64,000 nt of DNA from positions 3,224,001 through 3,288,000 of the forward strand of contig NZ_CP092427.2 of assembly GCF_022374875.2 (NCBI RefSeq), written 5' to 3'. Every line of letters begins with the position of its first letter. Position 1 is the stretch's first letter. The notes under the pieces were generated by a model. The model worked only from the letters and a program-made list of their open reading frames with translations. It was not told where the DNA came from and made no database searches. Source of the stretch: Mycolicibacterium rufum (lineage in GTDB: Bacteria; Actinomycetota; Actinomycetes; Mycobacteriales; Mycobacteriaceae). A program made the translations under genes and the position numbers. Below are positions 34,869 through 46,113 of this stretch, piece by piece.

Positions 34869-35638
34869 GGACGGCGGTGCGCGGGGCGCTGTGGGTGCTG
34901 TTCGGGTTGTTCTTCCTGTTCCCGCTCTACGCGATGGCCGACTTCTCCACGCGCAACCTCCTCTCCGGTGGACGCACGGGACAGGCCTGGGCCAACCTGA
35001 TCACCGACGAGGCGCTGTACCGGGCGATCATCGTGTCGCTGTCGCTGGCCGTGCTGACCGTGATCGCGATGCTGATCCTGTTGGTGCCGACCATGATCTG
35101 GGTGCGACTGCGGGCGCCGTGGGCCAAGGGGCTGGTGGAATTTCTCTGCCTGTTGCCCCTGACGATCCCGGCGCTGGTCATCGTCGTCGGGCTGCGCAAC
35201 GTCTACCTGTGGGTCACCTACCTGCTGGGCGAGTCGCCGTTGACGCTCACGTTCGTCTACGTGGTCGTGGTGCTGCCGTTCTCCTACCGCGCCATCGACG
35301 CCGCGCTCTCGGCGATCGACCTGCAGACGCTCTCGGAGGCGGCGCGGTCGCTGGGCGCGGGTTGGCTGACCACCATCGCCCGCGTGGTGGTGCCCAACAT
35401 CTGGTCGGGCATCCTGTCGGCGGCGTTCATCTCGATCGCGGTGGTGCTGGGCGAGTACACGATCGCGTCGCTGTCGGGGTACGAGACGCTGCAGGTGCAG
35501 ATCGTGGCGATCGGCAAGAGCAACGGCCCGACCTCGGTGGCGGCCTCGCTGGCCACGCTGCTGTTCGGTTTCGCGCTGCTGCTCATCCTGTCGCTGGTCA
35601 CCCGGGGACGCCGCCATCAGACGGGAGTGACGCTGTGA
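34865..35638 (+). CDS. ABC transporter permease (PotC type)
   Basis: The 257-residue permease has six helices and the loop QTLSEAARSLGAGWLTTIARVVVPNI. Its ATG overlaps the preceding stop (ATGA) and its stop overlaps the ATPase start, so all subunits are coupled. Confidence 0.9.
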   Translation: MRTAVRGALWVLFGLFFLFPLYAMADFSTRNLLSGGRTGQAWANLITDEALYRAIIVSLSLAVLTVIAMLILLVPTMIWVRLRAPWAKGLVEFLCLLPLTIPALVIVVGLRNVYLWVTYLLGESPLTLTFVYVVVVLPFSYRAIDAALSAIDLQTLSEAARSLGAGWLTTIARVVVPNIWSGILSAAFISIAVVLGEYTIASLSGYETLQVQIVAIGKSNGPTSVAASLATLLFGFALLLILSLVTRGRRHQTGVTL

Positions 35639-36675
35639 ACGACAACGGAGTGGCGGTCGAGCTGAACGACCTGACCCGCCTGTACGGCACCACCCGCGCG
35701 CTCGACGGGCTCACGCTGCACATCCAACCCGGTGAGCTGGTGGCGCTGCTCGGCCCGTCGGGCTGCGGCAAGACCACGGCGCTGCGCATCCTCGCGGGGC
35801 TCGACGAGGCGACCTCGGGCACGGTGTCGGTCGGCGGCGTCGACGTCAGCAGAGTGCCCGCCAACAAGCGGGACATGGGCATGGTGTTCCAGGCCTACAG
35901 CCTGTTCCCTCATCTGACGGTGCTCGACAACGTCGCCTTCGGTCTGAAGATGCGCGGAAAAGCCAAGGGCGACAGACTGTCCCGCGCCGCCGACATGCTC
36001 GATCTGGTGGGGCTCGGCGCGTTGGGGGGCCGGTACGCCAAGGAGCTGTCCGGCGGCCAGCAGCAGCGCGTCGCGCTGGCCCGCGCGTTGGCGATCCAAC
36101 CGCGGGTGCTGCTGCTCGACGAGCCGCTCTCGGCGCTGGACGCGAAGGTGCGCACCCAGTTGCGCGACGAGATCCGGCGCGTGCAGCTCGACGTCGGGAC
36201 GACGACGCTGTTCGTCACCCACGACCAGGAGGAGGCGCTGGCCGTCGCCGACCGGGTCGGGGTGATGAGCCAGGGCCGGCTCGAGCAGCTGGCCGCGCCG
36301 GCCGAGCTGTACGCCAACCCGGCCACCCCGTTTGTCGCCGACTTCGTCGGGCTGAACAACAAGGTGCCCGCCCAGGTGTCCGGTGGCCGGGCCACGCTGC
36401 TGGGGGTGTCAGTGGCCGCGTCGTCGGGGTCGGTGGACGGGCCGGGTCTGGCGATGGTGCGCCCGGAGTCGGTGACGGTGACCCCCGACGCCGACGGATC
36501 GGCCACGGTCAGCGCGGTGTCGTTCCTGGGGGCGATCTCGCGGGTCAGCGTGGCGGTGCCCGACGGTCCGGTGGTGATGGCGCAGATGGCCAGCTCGGCC
36601 GCGCGGACGCTGCACCCCGGCGACCGGGTGCGGCTGGGCGTCGACAGCGACGGGGTGCTCGTCACCCCCGCGTGA
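35635..36675 (+). CDS. ABC transporter ATP-binding protein (PotA/FbpC type)
   Basis: This 346-residue ATPase has Walker A GPSGCGKTT, Q-loop FQAYSLFPHLT, signature LSGGQQQRVALARA, Walker B LLLDEPLSALDAKVRTQLR, the H-loop THDQEEAL and a C-terminal TOBE domain (LAMVRPESVTVTPD ... DRVRLGVDSDGVLV). The TOBE domain places it with polyamine/iron/sulfate importers. The GTG overlaps the permease stop. It stops 3 bp from the convergent phosphoribosyltransferase. Confidence 0.93.
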   Translation: MNDNGVAVELNDLTRLYGTTRALDGLTLHIQPGELVALLGPSGCGKTTALRILAGLDEATSGTVSVGGVDVSRVPANKRDMGMVFQAYSLFPHLTVLDNVAFGLKMRGKAKGDRLSRAADMLDLVGLGALGGRYAKELSGGQQQRVALARALAIQPRVLLLDEPLSALDAKVRTQLRDEIRRVQLDVGTTTLFVTHDQEEALAVADRVGVMSQGRLEQLAAPAELYANPATPFVADFVGLNNKVPAQVSGGRATLLGVSVAASSGSVDGPGLAMVRPESVTVTPDADGSATVSAVSFLGAISRVSVAVPDGPVVMAQMASSAARTLHPGDRVRLGVDSDGVLVTPA

Positions 36676-36678
36676 GGG

Positions 36679-37254
36679 TCACACGTCCTTGACGGGTTCG
36701 ATGCCCAGGTCGCGGTAGGTCACCAACGCGTGAAAGGGGATGCCCCGCTTGGCGAATCGCGCGGTCGCGACGTCGCCGCGGTCGACCATCGGGATCACGC
36801 CGGTCACCACCACCCCGAGGGGCAGGATGCGCTCGAGCGCCAGCTCGGTCGACCCGCCGGTGCTGATCACGTCGTCGACGAGCAGCACCCGGTCGCCGGC
36901 CTGCAGGCGGGTGCCCTCGACCCACTGCTCGCGGCCGCGCTGCTTCTGCTCCTTGCGCACGGAGAACCACGCCTTGCCCGTCACCATCGCCACGCCGTGC
37001 GCCAGCGGGTCGGCACCCATCGTCAGCCCGCCGACGGCGTCGAACTCGATGCCCTGCGCGGCGGCCAGGTCCGCGACCGCCCGGCTGACCACAGCCAGGC
37101 GCTCCCCGGTGTCGACGGCGAACTTCCCGTCGATGTAGTCGTGGCTGAGCTGGCCGCTGGCCAGCTTGAACGGCTCCTCGCGGCGTTCGTGGCCGCGGGT
37201 GCGGATCAGGTCGAACGCGGCCTGCCAGGTCTCGGGACGCTGCGCGGTGGTCAT
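36679..37254 (-). CDS. Orotate phosphoribosyltransferase-like enzyme
   Basis: This 191-residue protein has the OPRT-like front FKLASGQLSHDYIDGKFAV, a GGLTMGADP region and the PRPP motif VLLVDDVISTGGSTELAL. It may make OMP in pyrimidine synthesis. However, the flexible loop normally reading KxxKxHG is RKEQKQRGREQ here, without the usual His, so the base acceptor may differ from orotate. Mycobacteria also encode a shorter PyrE, so this may be a second enzyme. I therefore leave the symbol empty. Confidence 0.75.
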   Translation of the reverse strand: MTTAQRPETWQAAFDLIRTRGHERREEPFKLASGQLSHDYIDGKFAVDTGERLAVVSRAVADLAAAQGIEFDAVGGLTMGADPLAHGVAMVTGKAWFSVRKEQKQRGREQWVEGTRLQAGDRVLLVDDVISTGGSTELALERILPLGVVVTGVIPMVDRGDVATARFAKRGIPFHALVTYRDLGIEPVKDV

Positions 37255-37277
37255 AGCGCGATCGTAATGCCCGGGAC

Positions 37278-38090
37278 TCAGTGCCCGCGCGCGCGACGCG
37301 TCAACTCGACCGCAGCCGAACGCAATTCATCGATCGCATCGATCGGCGTGGCGAAACCGACTCGGGTGTAGGCCATTCCGCGTTCGGTCTGCAGCCGCAG
37401 GTCCAGGCCGTAGCGGTCGACGCCGGTGCACGACGCCGCGGTGGTGTCGGGGTAGCCGCCCAGCGCGCGCGCCATCGCCGCCAGCGCGTCGGCGTGGTCG
37501 GCGTTGAGGTGCTCCACCGCCCCGGCGGCGTGCGGGCCGACCGGGTCGGGCTGCGCCGCGGCGTAGTCGGCGCCGCTGGTCGACTCCATCCGGCCGTAAC
37601 CGCCCACCCAGCGGACCCGCTGCACCCGCAGCACCCACAGCGAGAAGTCGCTGTAGTCGATGTAGTACTTCGCTGCGGCCACCGCGGACAGGTGCGCGTC
37701 CCGGGCGGCGGCGTGTTCCTCGCCCTCGGGCCGTTCCACCCGGCCCGCCAGCGTGATGCGGGCGTTGGCCAGCGGATCGGACTCGGTGGCCGGCGCGACG
37801 ATCGCCAGGCTCGCCCGCGGATCGCCGGCGAGGTTGCGGCCGTGCTCGGCCAGGTTGGACACGCACAGCACCGGGGCGCCGTCGAGCAGACCGTAGGTGA
37901 CGAACGACGCCCACGGATCGCCGTCGGCGGTCAGGCTCGCCAGGGTCGCGAAGTTGGTCGACGCCGCGATGGTGCGCGCCTCCTCGGCGGCCGACGGTCG
38001 GGCCGGGTTGGCCGGCGCGGTCAACGGCGGGGGGATGGTCGGCGCATCGCCGGGGTCGCCGTGATCGCGGGGCTTGCTTCCGGACGTCAC
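37278..38090 (-). CDS. HugZ-like protein: pyridoxamine-oxidase-type split barrel plus DUF2470
   Basis: This 270-residue protein has a split-barrel domain (NFATLASLTADGDPWASFVTYGLLDGAPVLCVSNLAEHGRNL) and a C-terminal DUF2470 domain (GAVEHLNADHADALAAMARALGG ... GVDRYGLDLRLQTERG). The same pair of domains occurs in HugZ/HutZ heme oxygenases and in flavin oxidases. The GTG at 38090 is chosen because the upstream in-frame codons run into the shared promoter region. Heme degradation is possible but not shown. Confidence 0.85.
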   Translation of the reverse strand: MTSGSKPRDHGDPGDAPTIPPPLTAPANPARPSAAEEARTIAASTNFATLASLTADGDPWASFVTYGLLDGAPVLCVSNLAEHGRNLAGDPRASLAIVAPATESDPLANARITLAGRVERPEGEEHAAARDAHLSAVAAAKYYIDYSDFSLWVLRVQRVRWVGGYGRMESTSGADYAAAQPDPVGPHAAGAVEHLNADHADALAAMARALGGYPDTTAASCTGVDRYGLDLRLQTERGMAYTRVGFATPIDAIDELRSAAVELTRRARGH

Positions 38091-38123
38091 GTCGGCACGA
38101 TAACCCAACTGACGCCGACGTCG

Positions 38124-38146
38124 ATTTGTTGCGTTCCGCAGCAAAT
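38124..38146. promoter_or_regulatory. Near-perfect inverted repeat in divergent promoter region
   Basis: ATTTGTTGCG-TTC-CGCAGCAAAT has 10-bp arms with a single mismatch in the most AT-rich part of the region between the HugZ-like gene (start 38090) and the secreted Ser-rich gene (start 38229). It is a plausible dimer operator; the regulator is unknown. Confidence 0.4.
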
Positions 38147-38228
38147 GCCGATTCGGGCTCGTACTTGTGCTGGTGTGCGAGAATTGCGGAAGTAGTCAAT
38201 TGGTCGGCACGGTCTGGATGGGGGCATC

Positions 38229-39257
38229 ATGGCGGAGCCCGCGCTGCGCGCCTTCGCGGCCGCCGGCGTGGTCTCCCTGGGCCTGTTGATCGGCGGGTTC
38301 ACCGCGGCCCCGGTGCTCGCCCAGCCGTCGGACTCCGACGGGTCGACCCAGAGCGGCTCGACCGATACGGGCACCTCGTCGGGAACGACGGATTCCGGCT
38401 CCGATTCCACGGCGTCCAGCAAACCCGACAGCCCGACAGAGGGCACGGATCTCGACACCTCGGCCTCCTCCTCCGACACCCCCGACTCCAGCCCGTCGGT
38501 GTCCGTCGACACGAGCACCGACGAGGAGACGCGCAGCGGCGGGTCGGGCGGCTACACCGAGCCCGACGTCGCCCCGTCGCCGAGGGATTCGCAGAAAACC
38601 AGCAACTCCATCACGATTCCGATGCTGAGGTTGCCGGCGCCCGGCGAGATCCCGTTCGGCCGGCTGCCGGCGCCGTCGACGTTCTACACCACGGTGCAGA
38701 TCCCGGTGCCGACGCTGTCGGAGTTCCTCTCCGCCCTGCAGATCCTGCCGCCCCCTCCGCCGCCGGGGCCGTCGTTCCGCACGCAGGAGGAGGCGCCCGT
38801 CGTCGACGCCACCACCGGCACTGCCCGCGGTGGCGGCGGGGGCTACGCGGGCGCCGATCCGACCGTCTTCCGCGCTCCGCTGGTCGTCACCGTCCCGCGC
38901 GCCATCACCGTGGCCGGTGCCGGACCCAAGCTGGCCGCCCGCGCGCCGGGCGGGGTCCCCGCCGAGCCCGGATTCACCGCGCCCGGCGTCGCCGGAGCCA
39001 AGACCCCGGTGATCCGCGGTTCGGTCGAACCGACGCCCGGCACCACGGCCCGCCCGATGACGCGTGAGGGCGCGCCCCGCGTCGAGGGTCTGCCGCGCGC
39101 GATGATGCGGCCGACCCTCGCGCAGGTCGCGGCCGTCGCGCTGCCCGGGGTGGCGGGGTTGATCGTGCTCACGTTCAGCGGCGGGGTGATCGGATACCGG
39201 CAGGCCAACAGCGTGCGATTCGTGCGGACGGCCGGCGCCGAGCGTTTCCTGCCCTGA
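38229..39257 (+). CDS. Exported Ser/Thr/Pro-rich protein with C-terminal membrane anchor
   Basis: This 342-residue protein has a signal peptide (AFAAAGVVSLGLLIGGFTAAPVLAQ), a low-complexity Ser/Asp/Thr region (about residues 35-110), a run of seven Pro near residue 180, a Gly run near residue 202, and a C-terminal helix (VAAVALPGVAGLIVLTFSGGVIGY). It is probably exported and membrane-tethered, with a disordered wall-spanning stalk. No enzymatic motif seen. A GGGGG run lies 6 bp upstream of the ATG. Confidence 0.75.
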   Translation: MAEPALRAFAAAGVVSLGLLIGGFTAAPVLAQPSDSDGSTQSGSTDTGTSSGTTDSGSDSTASSKPDSPTEGTDLDTSASSSDTPDSSPSVSVDTSTDEETRSGGSGGYTEPDVAPSPRDSQKTSNSITIPMLRLPAPGEIPFGRLPAPSTFYTTVQIPVPTLSEFLSALQILPPPPPPGPSFRTQEEAPVVDATTGTARGGGGGYAGADPTVFRAPLVVTVPRAITVAGAGPKLAARAPGGVPAEPGFTAPGVAGAKTPVIRGSVEPTPGTTARPMTREGAPRVEGLPRAMMRPTLAQVAAVALPGVAGLIVLTFSGGVIGYRQANSVRFVRTAGAERFLP

Positions 39258-39276
39258 CCGCGCGGTGATTGCGCGG
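39258..39276 (+). terminator. Short hairpin after the Ser-rich gene
   Basis: CCGCGC, a seven-base loop and GCGCGG form a 6-bp stem directly after the stop. It could be a weak terminator ahead of the maltokinase gene. Confidence 0.35.
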
Positions 39277-39329
39277 CCGCCGGGCCGGGTAGGTGAGGAC
39301 GTAACCCATCCCGACGCAGGAGAACCGTC

Positions 39330-40625
39330 ATGACGCTGCCCTACGGGGACTGGATCGTCCATCAGCGCTGGTATGCCGGGCGCACCCGGCAGTTGGCCGG
39401 CGCGGCCCCGGCGGTGGTCACGCCGCTGCGCCCCGACCTCGACCATGTGCTGCTCGACGTGTCCTACGCCGACGGCGGCACCGAGCGCTACCAGGTGCTC
39501 GTCCGGTGGGCCGACGCCCCGCTCACCGAGTTCGTCGACGCCGCGAGAATCGGCGCCGACGGGGACCGGCTCGCCTACGACGCGATGCATGACCCGCAGG
39601 CCGCCCGGCACCTGCTGGCACTGATCGATCAGTCCGCGACCGTCGGCCCGCTGACGTTCGTGAAGGAGCCCGGCGCCGCACTGCCGACCGACGCCGCGCC
39701 GCGGGTCTCGGGCGCCGAGCAGAGCAACACCAGCGTGATCTTCGGCCGCGAGGCGATCCTCAAGGTGTTCCGCCGCGTCACCCCCGGCGTCAATCCCGAC
39801 ATCGAGCTCAACCGGGTGCTGGCCCGCGCGCAGAACCCGCATGTGGCGACGCTCTACGGCTCCTTCGACACCACCTGGGCCGGCGCCGGATCGCAGCCGT
39901 GCGCGCTCGGGATGGTGACCGCGTTCGCGGCCGACAGCACCGAGGGCTGGGACATGGCCACCGCCAGCGCCCGCGACGACTTCACCGACTTCACCGACGA
40001 ATCCCGCCGGCTCGGTGAGGCGGTGGCCTCGGTGCACGCCGCGCTGGCCGCAACCCTGGGCACGTCGACGGTCACCTTCCCGGTCGACACCGTGCTCGAG
40101 CGGCTGCAGACCGCGGTCGCCGCGGCACCGGCCCTCGCCGCGCACGCCCCGCTGATCGAGGAGCGCTACCGGAAGCTGGCCGAGGAGACCCTGACCGTGC
40201 AGCGCGTGCACGGCGACCTGCACCTCGGCCAGGTGCTGCGCACCCCGGCGGGCTGGCTGCTGATCGACTTCGAAGGGGAACCCGGCCAGCCGCTCGACGA
40301 GCGGCGGCGCCCGGATTCGCCGTGGCGCGACGTCGCCGGCGTGCTGCGTTCCTTCGAGTACGCGGCCTATCAGCGGCTGGTCGGCGATCAGCATGGCGAC
40401 GACGACGCGCTCGCCGAGCGGGCCCGCCGCTGGGTGGACGGCAACAGCGAGGCGTTCTGCGACGGGTACGCCGGCGTCGCCGGGGAGGATCCGCGGGCGT
40501 CGAGCCACGTGCTCGCGGCCTACGAGCTGGACAAGGCGGTGTACGAGGCGGCCTACGAGGCCCGCTTCCGCCCGTCCTGGCTGCCGATCCCGATGCGCTC
40601 GATCGAGCGGATCCTCAGCGCCTGA
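39330..40625 (+). CDS. mak: Maltokinase
   Basis: The 431-residue protein has the aminoglycoside-phosphotransferase-like fold of mycobacterial maltokinase: an N-terminal cap beginning [36 protein letters not shown] in the N-lobe, the catalytic loop [11 protein letters not shown] and the metal motif LLIDFEGEP. It phosphorylates maltose to maltose 1-phosphate for alpha-glucan synthesis by the GlgE route. The ATG follows AGGAGAA by 5 bp. In M. tuberculosis the trehalose synthase gene treS lies next to it; no treS is present in this window. Confidence 0.92.
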   Translation: MTLPYGDWIVHQRWYAGRTRQLAGAAPAVVTPLRPDLDHVLLDVSYADGGTERYQVLVRWADAPLTEFVDAARIGADGDRLAYDAMHDPQAARHLLALIDQSATVGPLTFVKEPGAALPTDAAPRVSGAEQSNTSVIFGREAILKVFRRVTPGVNPDIELNRVLARAQNPHVATLYGSFDTTWAGAGSQPCALGMVTAFAADSTEGWDMATASARDDFTDFTDESRRLGEAVASVHAALAATLGTSTVTFPVDTVLERLQTAVAAAPALAAHAPLIEERYRKLAEETLTVQRVHGDLHLGQVLRTPAGWLLIDFEGEPGQPLDERRRPDSPWRDVAGVLRSFEYAAYQRLVGDQHGDDDALAERARRWVDGNSEAFCDGYAGVAGEDPRASSHVLAAYELDKAVYEAAYEARFRPSWLPIPMRSIERILSA

Positions 40626-40788
40626 CGGCGCGGAAAACGCCACGAAAGCTGGCAACCGTGGCCACCCGGTAGGTCACCGCCGCTCTACGGCTCCTACTCC
40701 GGCCCGCCCGACCGGTGGCACCTCGTCACGACGAGGGCCAACGTGGCGGCCACGGCTGCAACAGCTTTTCCAAGCTAACACAACGAAC

Positions 40789-40843
40789 GGTGAAAAGCGC
40801 TGAACCACGCCACTAAGCGTGGTGGCGCGCAACGCCTTTCACC
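40789..40843. terminator. Nested inverted repeat between convergent mak and glgX
   Basis: An outer repeat GGTGAAAAGCG / CGCCTTTCACC (one mismatch) encloses an inner perfect hairpin ACCACGC-CACTAA-GCGTGGT (40804-40823). Placed 21 bp from the glgX stop and between two convergent genes, it is likely a bidirectional terminator. The rest of the 238-bp gap holds no gene. Confidence 0.6.
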
Positions 40844-40863
40844 ATCGTCGCCAGCGGGGTCGA

Positions 40864-43020
<2,157 letters not shown>

Positions 43021-43105
43021 GTAACTCTCCTGGTTAGCGATCGGCTCTTGGCGATAGGGGATGCCCAGATGCAGGGCACTGCAACCGTCCGATGTGTCAC
43101 AGCGT

Positions 43106-43525
43106 TCAGGCAGAGAGCCGCTCGCGCAACGCGGCGACGTCGACCCCCACCTCGGCCAGCAGCCGGGCGGTCAGGTCGACCTCGGCGCAGGTCACCGCCA
43201 GCATGATGTGTTCGGCGCCGATGTGCCGGTCGCCCCGCCCGTCGGCGATGGCCATCGCGTCGGCCAGCGCGGCCCGGCCGGGGTCGCTGAACGGGACGTG
43301 CCCCTCCGGCGGCGGCACCTCCGCGCCGCGGAAGTGGCGCAGCGTCTCGACCGCGCGGTGGTGCGACAGCCCCGACTCCGCCAGCACCGCGGCCACCGGG
43401 CCGTCGCAGCGCAGCGCCCCGAGCAGCAGGTGTTCGGGCCCGAGCATGTTGTGGCCGAGGTGACGCGCCTCCAGCTGTGCGTGACCGATCAGCTCCCTGG
43501 CTTCTTCGGTGTAGCGCTCGAACAC
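43106..43525 (-). CDS. Stand-alone Clp N-terminal domain protein
   Basis: This 139-residue protein has two Clp_N repeats (RYTEEARELIGHAQLEARHLGHNMLGPEHLLLGAL and FSDPGRAALADAMAIADGRGDRHIGAEHIMLAV) and no ATPase domain. In ClpC the N-domain binds adaptors and substrates, so a free N-domain may act as an adaptor, competitor or small-molecule sensor (inference). GTG start with GGGAGC upstream. It lies 15 bp downstream of pncA on the same strand. Confidence 0.85.
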   Translation of the reverse strand: MFERYTEEARELIGHAQLEARHLGHNMLGPEHLLLGALRCDGPVAAVLAESGLSHHRAVETLRHFRGAEVPPPEGHVPFSDPGRAALADAMAIADGRGDRHIGAEHIMLAVTCAEVDLTARLLAEVGVDVAALRERLSA

Positions 43526-43539
43526 GACAGCTCCCGGAT

Positions 43540-44091
43540 TCAGCCGACCGTCACGCCGGCGGCGCGCAGGGCGTCGATCGCCTCGTCGGTCGTCGCGGGG
43601 GCGACGCCGGCGGTGAGGTCCCGCAGGACGCGCGTGGTCAGGCCTGCGGCCGCGGCGTCGGCCGCCGTCGCCTTGACGCAGTAGTCGGTGGCGATGCCCA
43701 CCACGTCCACGGCGTCCACGCCGCGCTGCCGCAGCCAGTCGGCGAGCGTCGTGCCGTCGTCGTCGGTGCCCTCGAAGCCGCTGTAGGCCGCCGAGTAGCG
43801 GCCCTTGTGGAAGACCGCCTCGACGGGGGCGACGTCCAGATCGGGGTGGAACTGCACGCCGTCGGTGCCCACCACGCAGTGCGGCGGCCAGGAGTCGACG
43901 AAGTCGGGCCGGTCGGAGAAGTGGTCGCCGGGGTCGATGTGGAAGTCCTTCGTGGCCACCACGTGGTCGTATCCGTGGGCGCCGGCGAGCAGGTCGTTGA
44001 TGCCGCGGGCCACGGCGGCGCCGCCGGTGACCGCCAGCGAGCCGCCCTCGCAGAAGTCGTTCTGCACGTCGACGATGATGAGCGCCTTCAT
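43540..44091 (-). CDS. pncA: Nicotinamidase/pyrazinamidase PncA
   Basis: In this 183-residue protein the catalytic triad falls at D8, K96 and C138 and the metal ligands at D49, H51, H57 and H71, the same numbering as M. tuberculosis PncA. It converts nicotinamide to nicotinate for NAD salvage and would activate pyrazinamide. The ATG overlaps the stop of the upstream PAS-ANTAR gene by 4 nt. Confidence 0.95.
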   Translation of the reverse strand: MKALIIVDVQNDFCEGGSLAVTGGAAVARGINDLLAGAHGYDHVVATKDFHIDPGDHFSDRPDFVDSWPPHCVVGTDGVQFHPDLDVAPVEAVFHKGRYSAAYSGFEGTDDDGTTLADWLRQRGVDAVDVVGIATDYCVKATAADAAAAGLTTRVLRDLTAGVAPATTDEAIDALRAAGVTVG

Positions 44092-44774
44092 CTGCTCACG
44101 GTATCGCCGCTGCGCTCGACACGCTGGTGGGCGGTGAGAAGGAGATGGTCGAACGTCTCGCGCGACGGCAGCGACTCCTCGTAGACCAGCGCCGCGTAGT
44201 CGGCGAGCAGACGCTCGGCCAGCGTGCGCAGCTTGACGTTGGACTCCTGGGACCGCCAGCGCAGCAACTCGAACGCGGCTTCGGCGTCGAGTCGGTAGAT
44301 CAGCATCAACATGCCCTTGGCCTGCTCGATGACCGCCCGGTGCTCGGTGATCTCGGTCAGCGCGGCGGTGACCATCGCCTTGGTCATCGCCGCGGTGGGG
44401 GTGACGTCGACGTAGAAGCCGTGGGTGCCGATCAGCCGGCCCGCGTCGTCGGTCAGCCGGTCACTGATCACCACGACCTCGTGGACGGTGCCGCGGGTGT
44501 CGATGATGCGGTGGCGGGTGGAGAACGTGCGGTGGGTGCGCCGCATCTCGTCGAGCGTGGCGGCGACCTGCTGACGGTCGGCCGGATGTTTGTGCGACAG
44601 CACCAGTTCGGTGGTCGGGGTCACCGTGCCGGGCTGGTAGCCGTGCAGGATCTGCACCTGCTCGGACCATTCCCAGCGTTCGTCGGCGAAGAAGAACTTG
44701 AACCAGCCGACACGTTGCGGCGCGCCTCCGGCCAGCGCCTGCTCGAGTGTCTCCTCGTCGGGCACATCGAGCAC
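44088..44774 (-). CDS. PAS-ANTAR domain RNA-binding regulator
   Basis: This 228-residue protein has an N-terminal PAS fold (FFFADERWEWSEQVQILHGYQPG ... RHRIIDTRGTVHEVVVISDRL) and a C-terminal ANTAR domain from about residue 150 (ITEHRAVIEQAKGMLMLIYRLDAEAAFELLRWRSQESNVKLRTLAERL). ANTAR proteins act as antiterminators by binding paired RNA hairpins. The GTG at 44774 is the start. It overlaps pncA, but this is not evidence that PncA is a target. Confidence 0.88.
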   Translation of the reverse strand: MLDVPDEETLEQALAGGAPQRVGWFKFFFADERWEWSEQVQILHGYQPGTVTPTTELVLSHKHPADRQQVAATLDEMRRTHRTFSTRHRIIDTRGTVHEVVVISDRLTDDAGRLIGTHGFYVDVTPTAAMTKAMVTAALTEITEHRAVIEQAKGMLMLIYRLDAEAAFELLRWRSQESNVKLRTLAERLLADYAALVYEESLPSRETFDHLLLTAHQRVERSGDTVSR

Positions 44775-44796
44775 GATAGCGCCCGCGCCGCCCCGC

Positions 44797-46113
44797 TCAC
44801 CCCCCGAACAGCAAATACAGTCCCGTGAACGTGTAGCCGACCATCACCAGCATCATCGCCAGCTGTCCGGTCACCTGGTTGGCCTTCGGCAGCAGGGCCA
44901 GCGCGCGGTCGTGCGCGGCGATCACCCCGGCGATGTGGCCGGCGACGACGAAGCCGACCTTGAGCGTGGCCACCACCGCCGGGTGTGTCGAGAGCAGGTA
45001 GCTGACGTCGTTGTCGGCCAGGCCCAGCACGTTCCAGCCGCGCCCCAGCGGGTCGGCCAGCCGCACGACGGTCTGCTGCCCGCGTTCGACCAGATAGGTG
45101 AGGTAGTGGGCGAACACGTAACCGATGACGATCGGGATCAGCGAGTGCGCCAGCAGCCCCGGCAGTTCCCGGCGGCGCGCGGCGTCGACACCGCCGGTGC
45201 AGCGCGCGGCCAGCGTGAACGACACCGCGACGACCACAGCGAACAGCAGCAGACCCGCGGTGCGCAGCAGGGACGCGGCGGCCACCGAATCGGTGACGCG
45301 GTCGGTGAACGAGCGCCACTGCGGGGTCGCCGAGAAGCTGTCGAACGCTGTCGAGCCGAGCAGCACCGACAGCACGGCGACGATGCCGGGGCGCACCGGC
45401 AGCGTCACGAGGTGGTCGAACGGGTTGCCGACCGCGATCCGGCCGTCGGCGTTCCGGCGCAGCGGGGCCAGCCGGGAGGCGACGGTGCTGTACACCTCGA
45501 ACGGGTCGGCGCGCGCGCACCACCGGGTTCCGCAGCACAGCGTGCCGCCCAGGGTGACCGCGAGGTAGATCAGCAGCCAGATCCGGATGGCCGGCACCGA
45601 ACCCGGGTCGGGGCTGGCCAACTCCAACCACACGAACGCGAACAGTCCGGCGGCGGCGGGCCAGTAGCCCAGCGCCTCGGGGTAGGGAACGTGCGCGGAC
45701 GGCCGCCCGACGATTCGGTGCAGGGCGCGCACCGGGGAGATGACCCGCCAGACGGGGCCGAACAGCAGCGACAGCGCCACCAGACCGACCCACAGCAGGA
45801 CATAGAACACCCCGGGAAGCGGGTTGTCGGCCGTGTGCGGTCCGAGGAACGCCGCCATCGCCACCCACGCGGTGAACAGCAGTGACGCCACGGCCAACGC
45901 CCATCGGGTCGGAGTCGCGTCGACCACGGCGGTGACCCATGCCGGCAGTGCCCGGCCGGGCCTGCCCGCGTCGAACCGCGGCGAGCGCCAGGCCAGCGCG
46001 ACGACGGCGAACGTGAAGGTCAAGGCCCACGCCGCGCCGATCAGCGCGTAGGTGAACGGGATCGGCAGATCCGTCGAGCCGCCCAGACCGTGCGCGAGCA
46101 GCTGTCCCGTCAC
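44797..46113 (-). CDS. Polytopic membrane protein, last gene of a four-gene module
   Basis: This 438-residue protein has about ten to twelve hydrophobic helices. Conserved-looking features are a Cys-rich patch CCGTRWCARADPF, GNPFDHLVTLPVRPG, and HSLIPIVIGYVFAHYLTYLVERGQQ with His residues in a helix. Similar actinobacterial proteins are sometimes labelled as fenitrothion hydrolase-like, a name with no visible support here. The GTG overlaps the cupredoxin-like gene stop (GTGA). It may be the membrane core of the module; function unknown. Confidence 0.7.
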   Translation of the reverse strand: MTGQLLAHGLGGSTDLPIPFTYALIGAAWALTFTFAVVALAWRSPRFDAGRPGRALPAWVTAVVDATPTRWALAVASLLFTAWVAMAAFLGPHTADNPLPGVFYVLLWVGLVALSLLFGPVWRVISPVRALHRIVGRPSAHVPYPEALGYWPAAAGLFAFVWLELASPDPGSVPAIRIWLLIYLAVTLGGTLCCGTRWCARADPFEVYSTVASRLAPLRRNADGRIAVGNPFDHLVTLPVRPGIVAVLSVLLGSTAFDSFSATPQWRSFTDRVTDSVAAASLLRTAGLLLFAVVVAVSFTLAARCTGGVDAARRRELPGLLAHSLIPIVIGYVFAHYLTYLVERGQQTVVRLADPLGRGWNVLGLADNDVSYLLSTHPAVVATLKVGFVVAGHIAGVIAAHDRALALLPKANQVTGQLAMMLVMVGYTFTGLYLLFGG

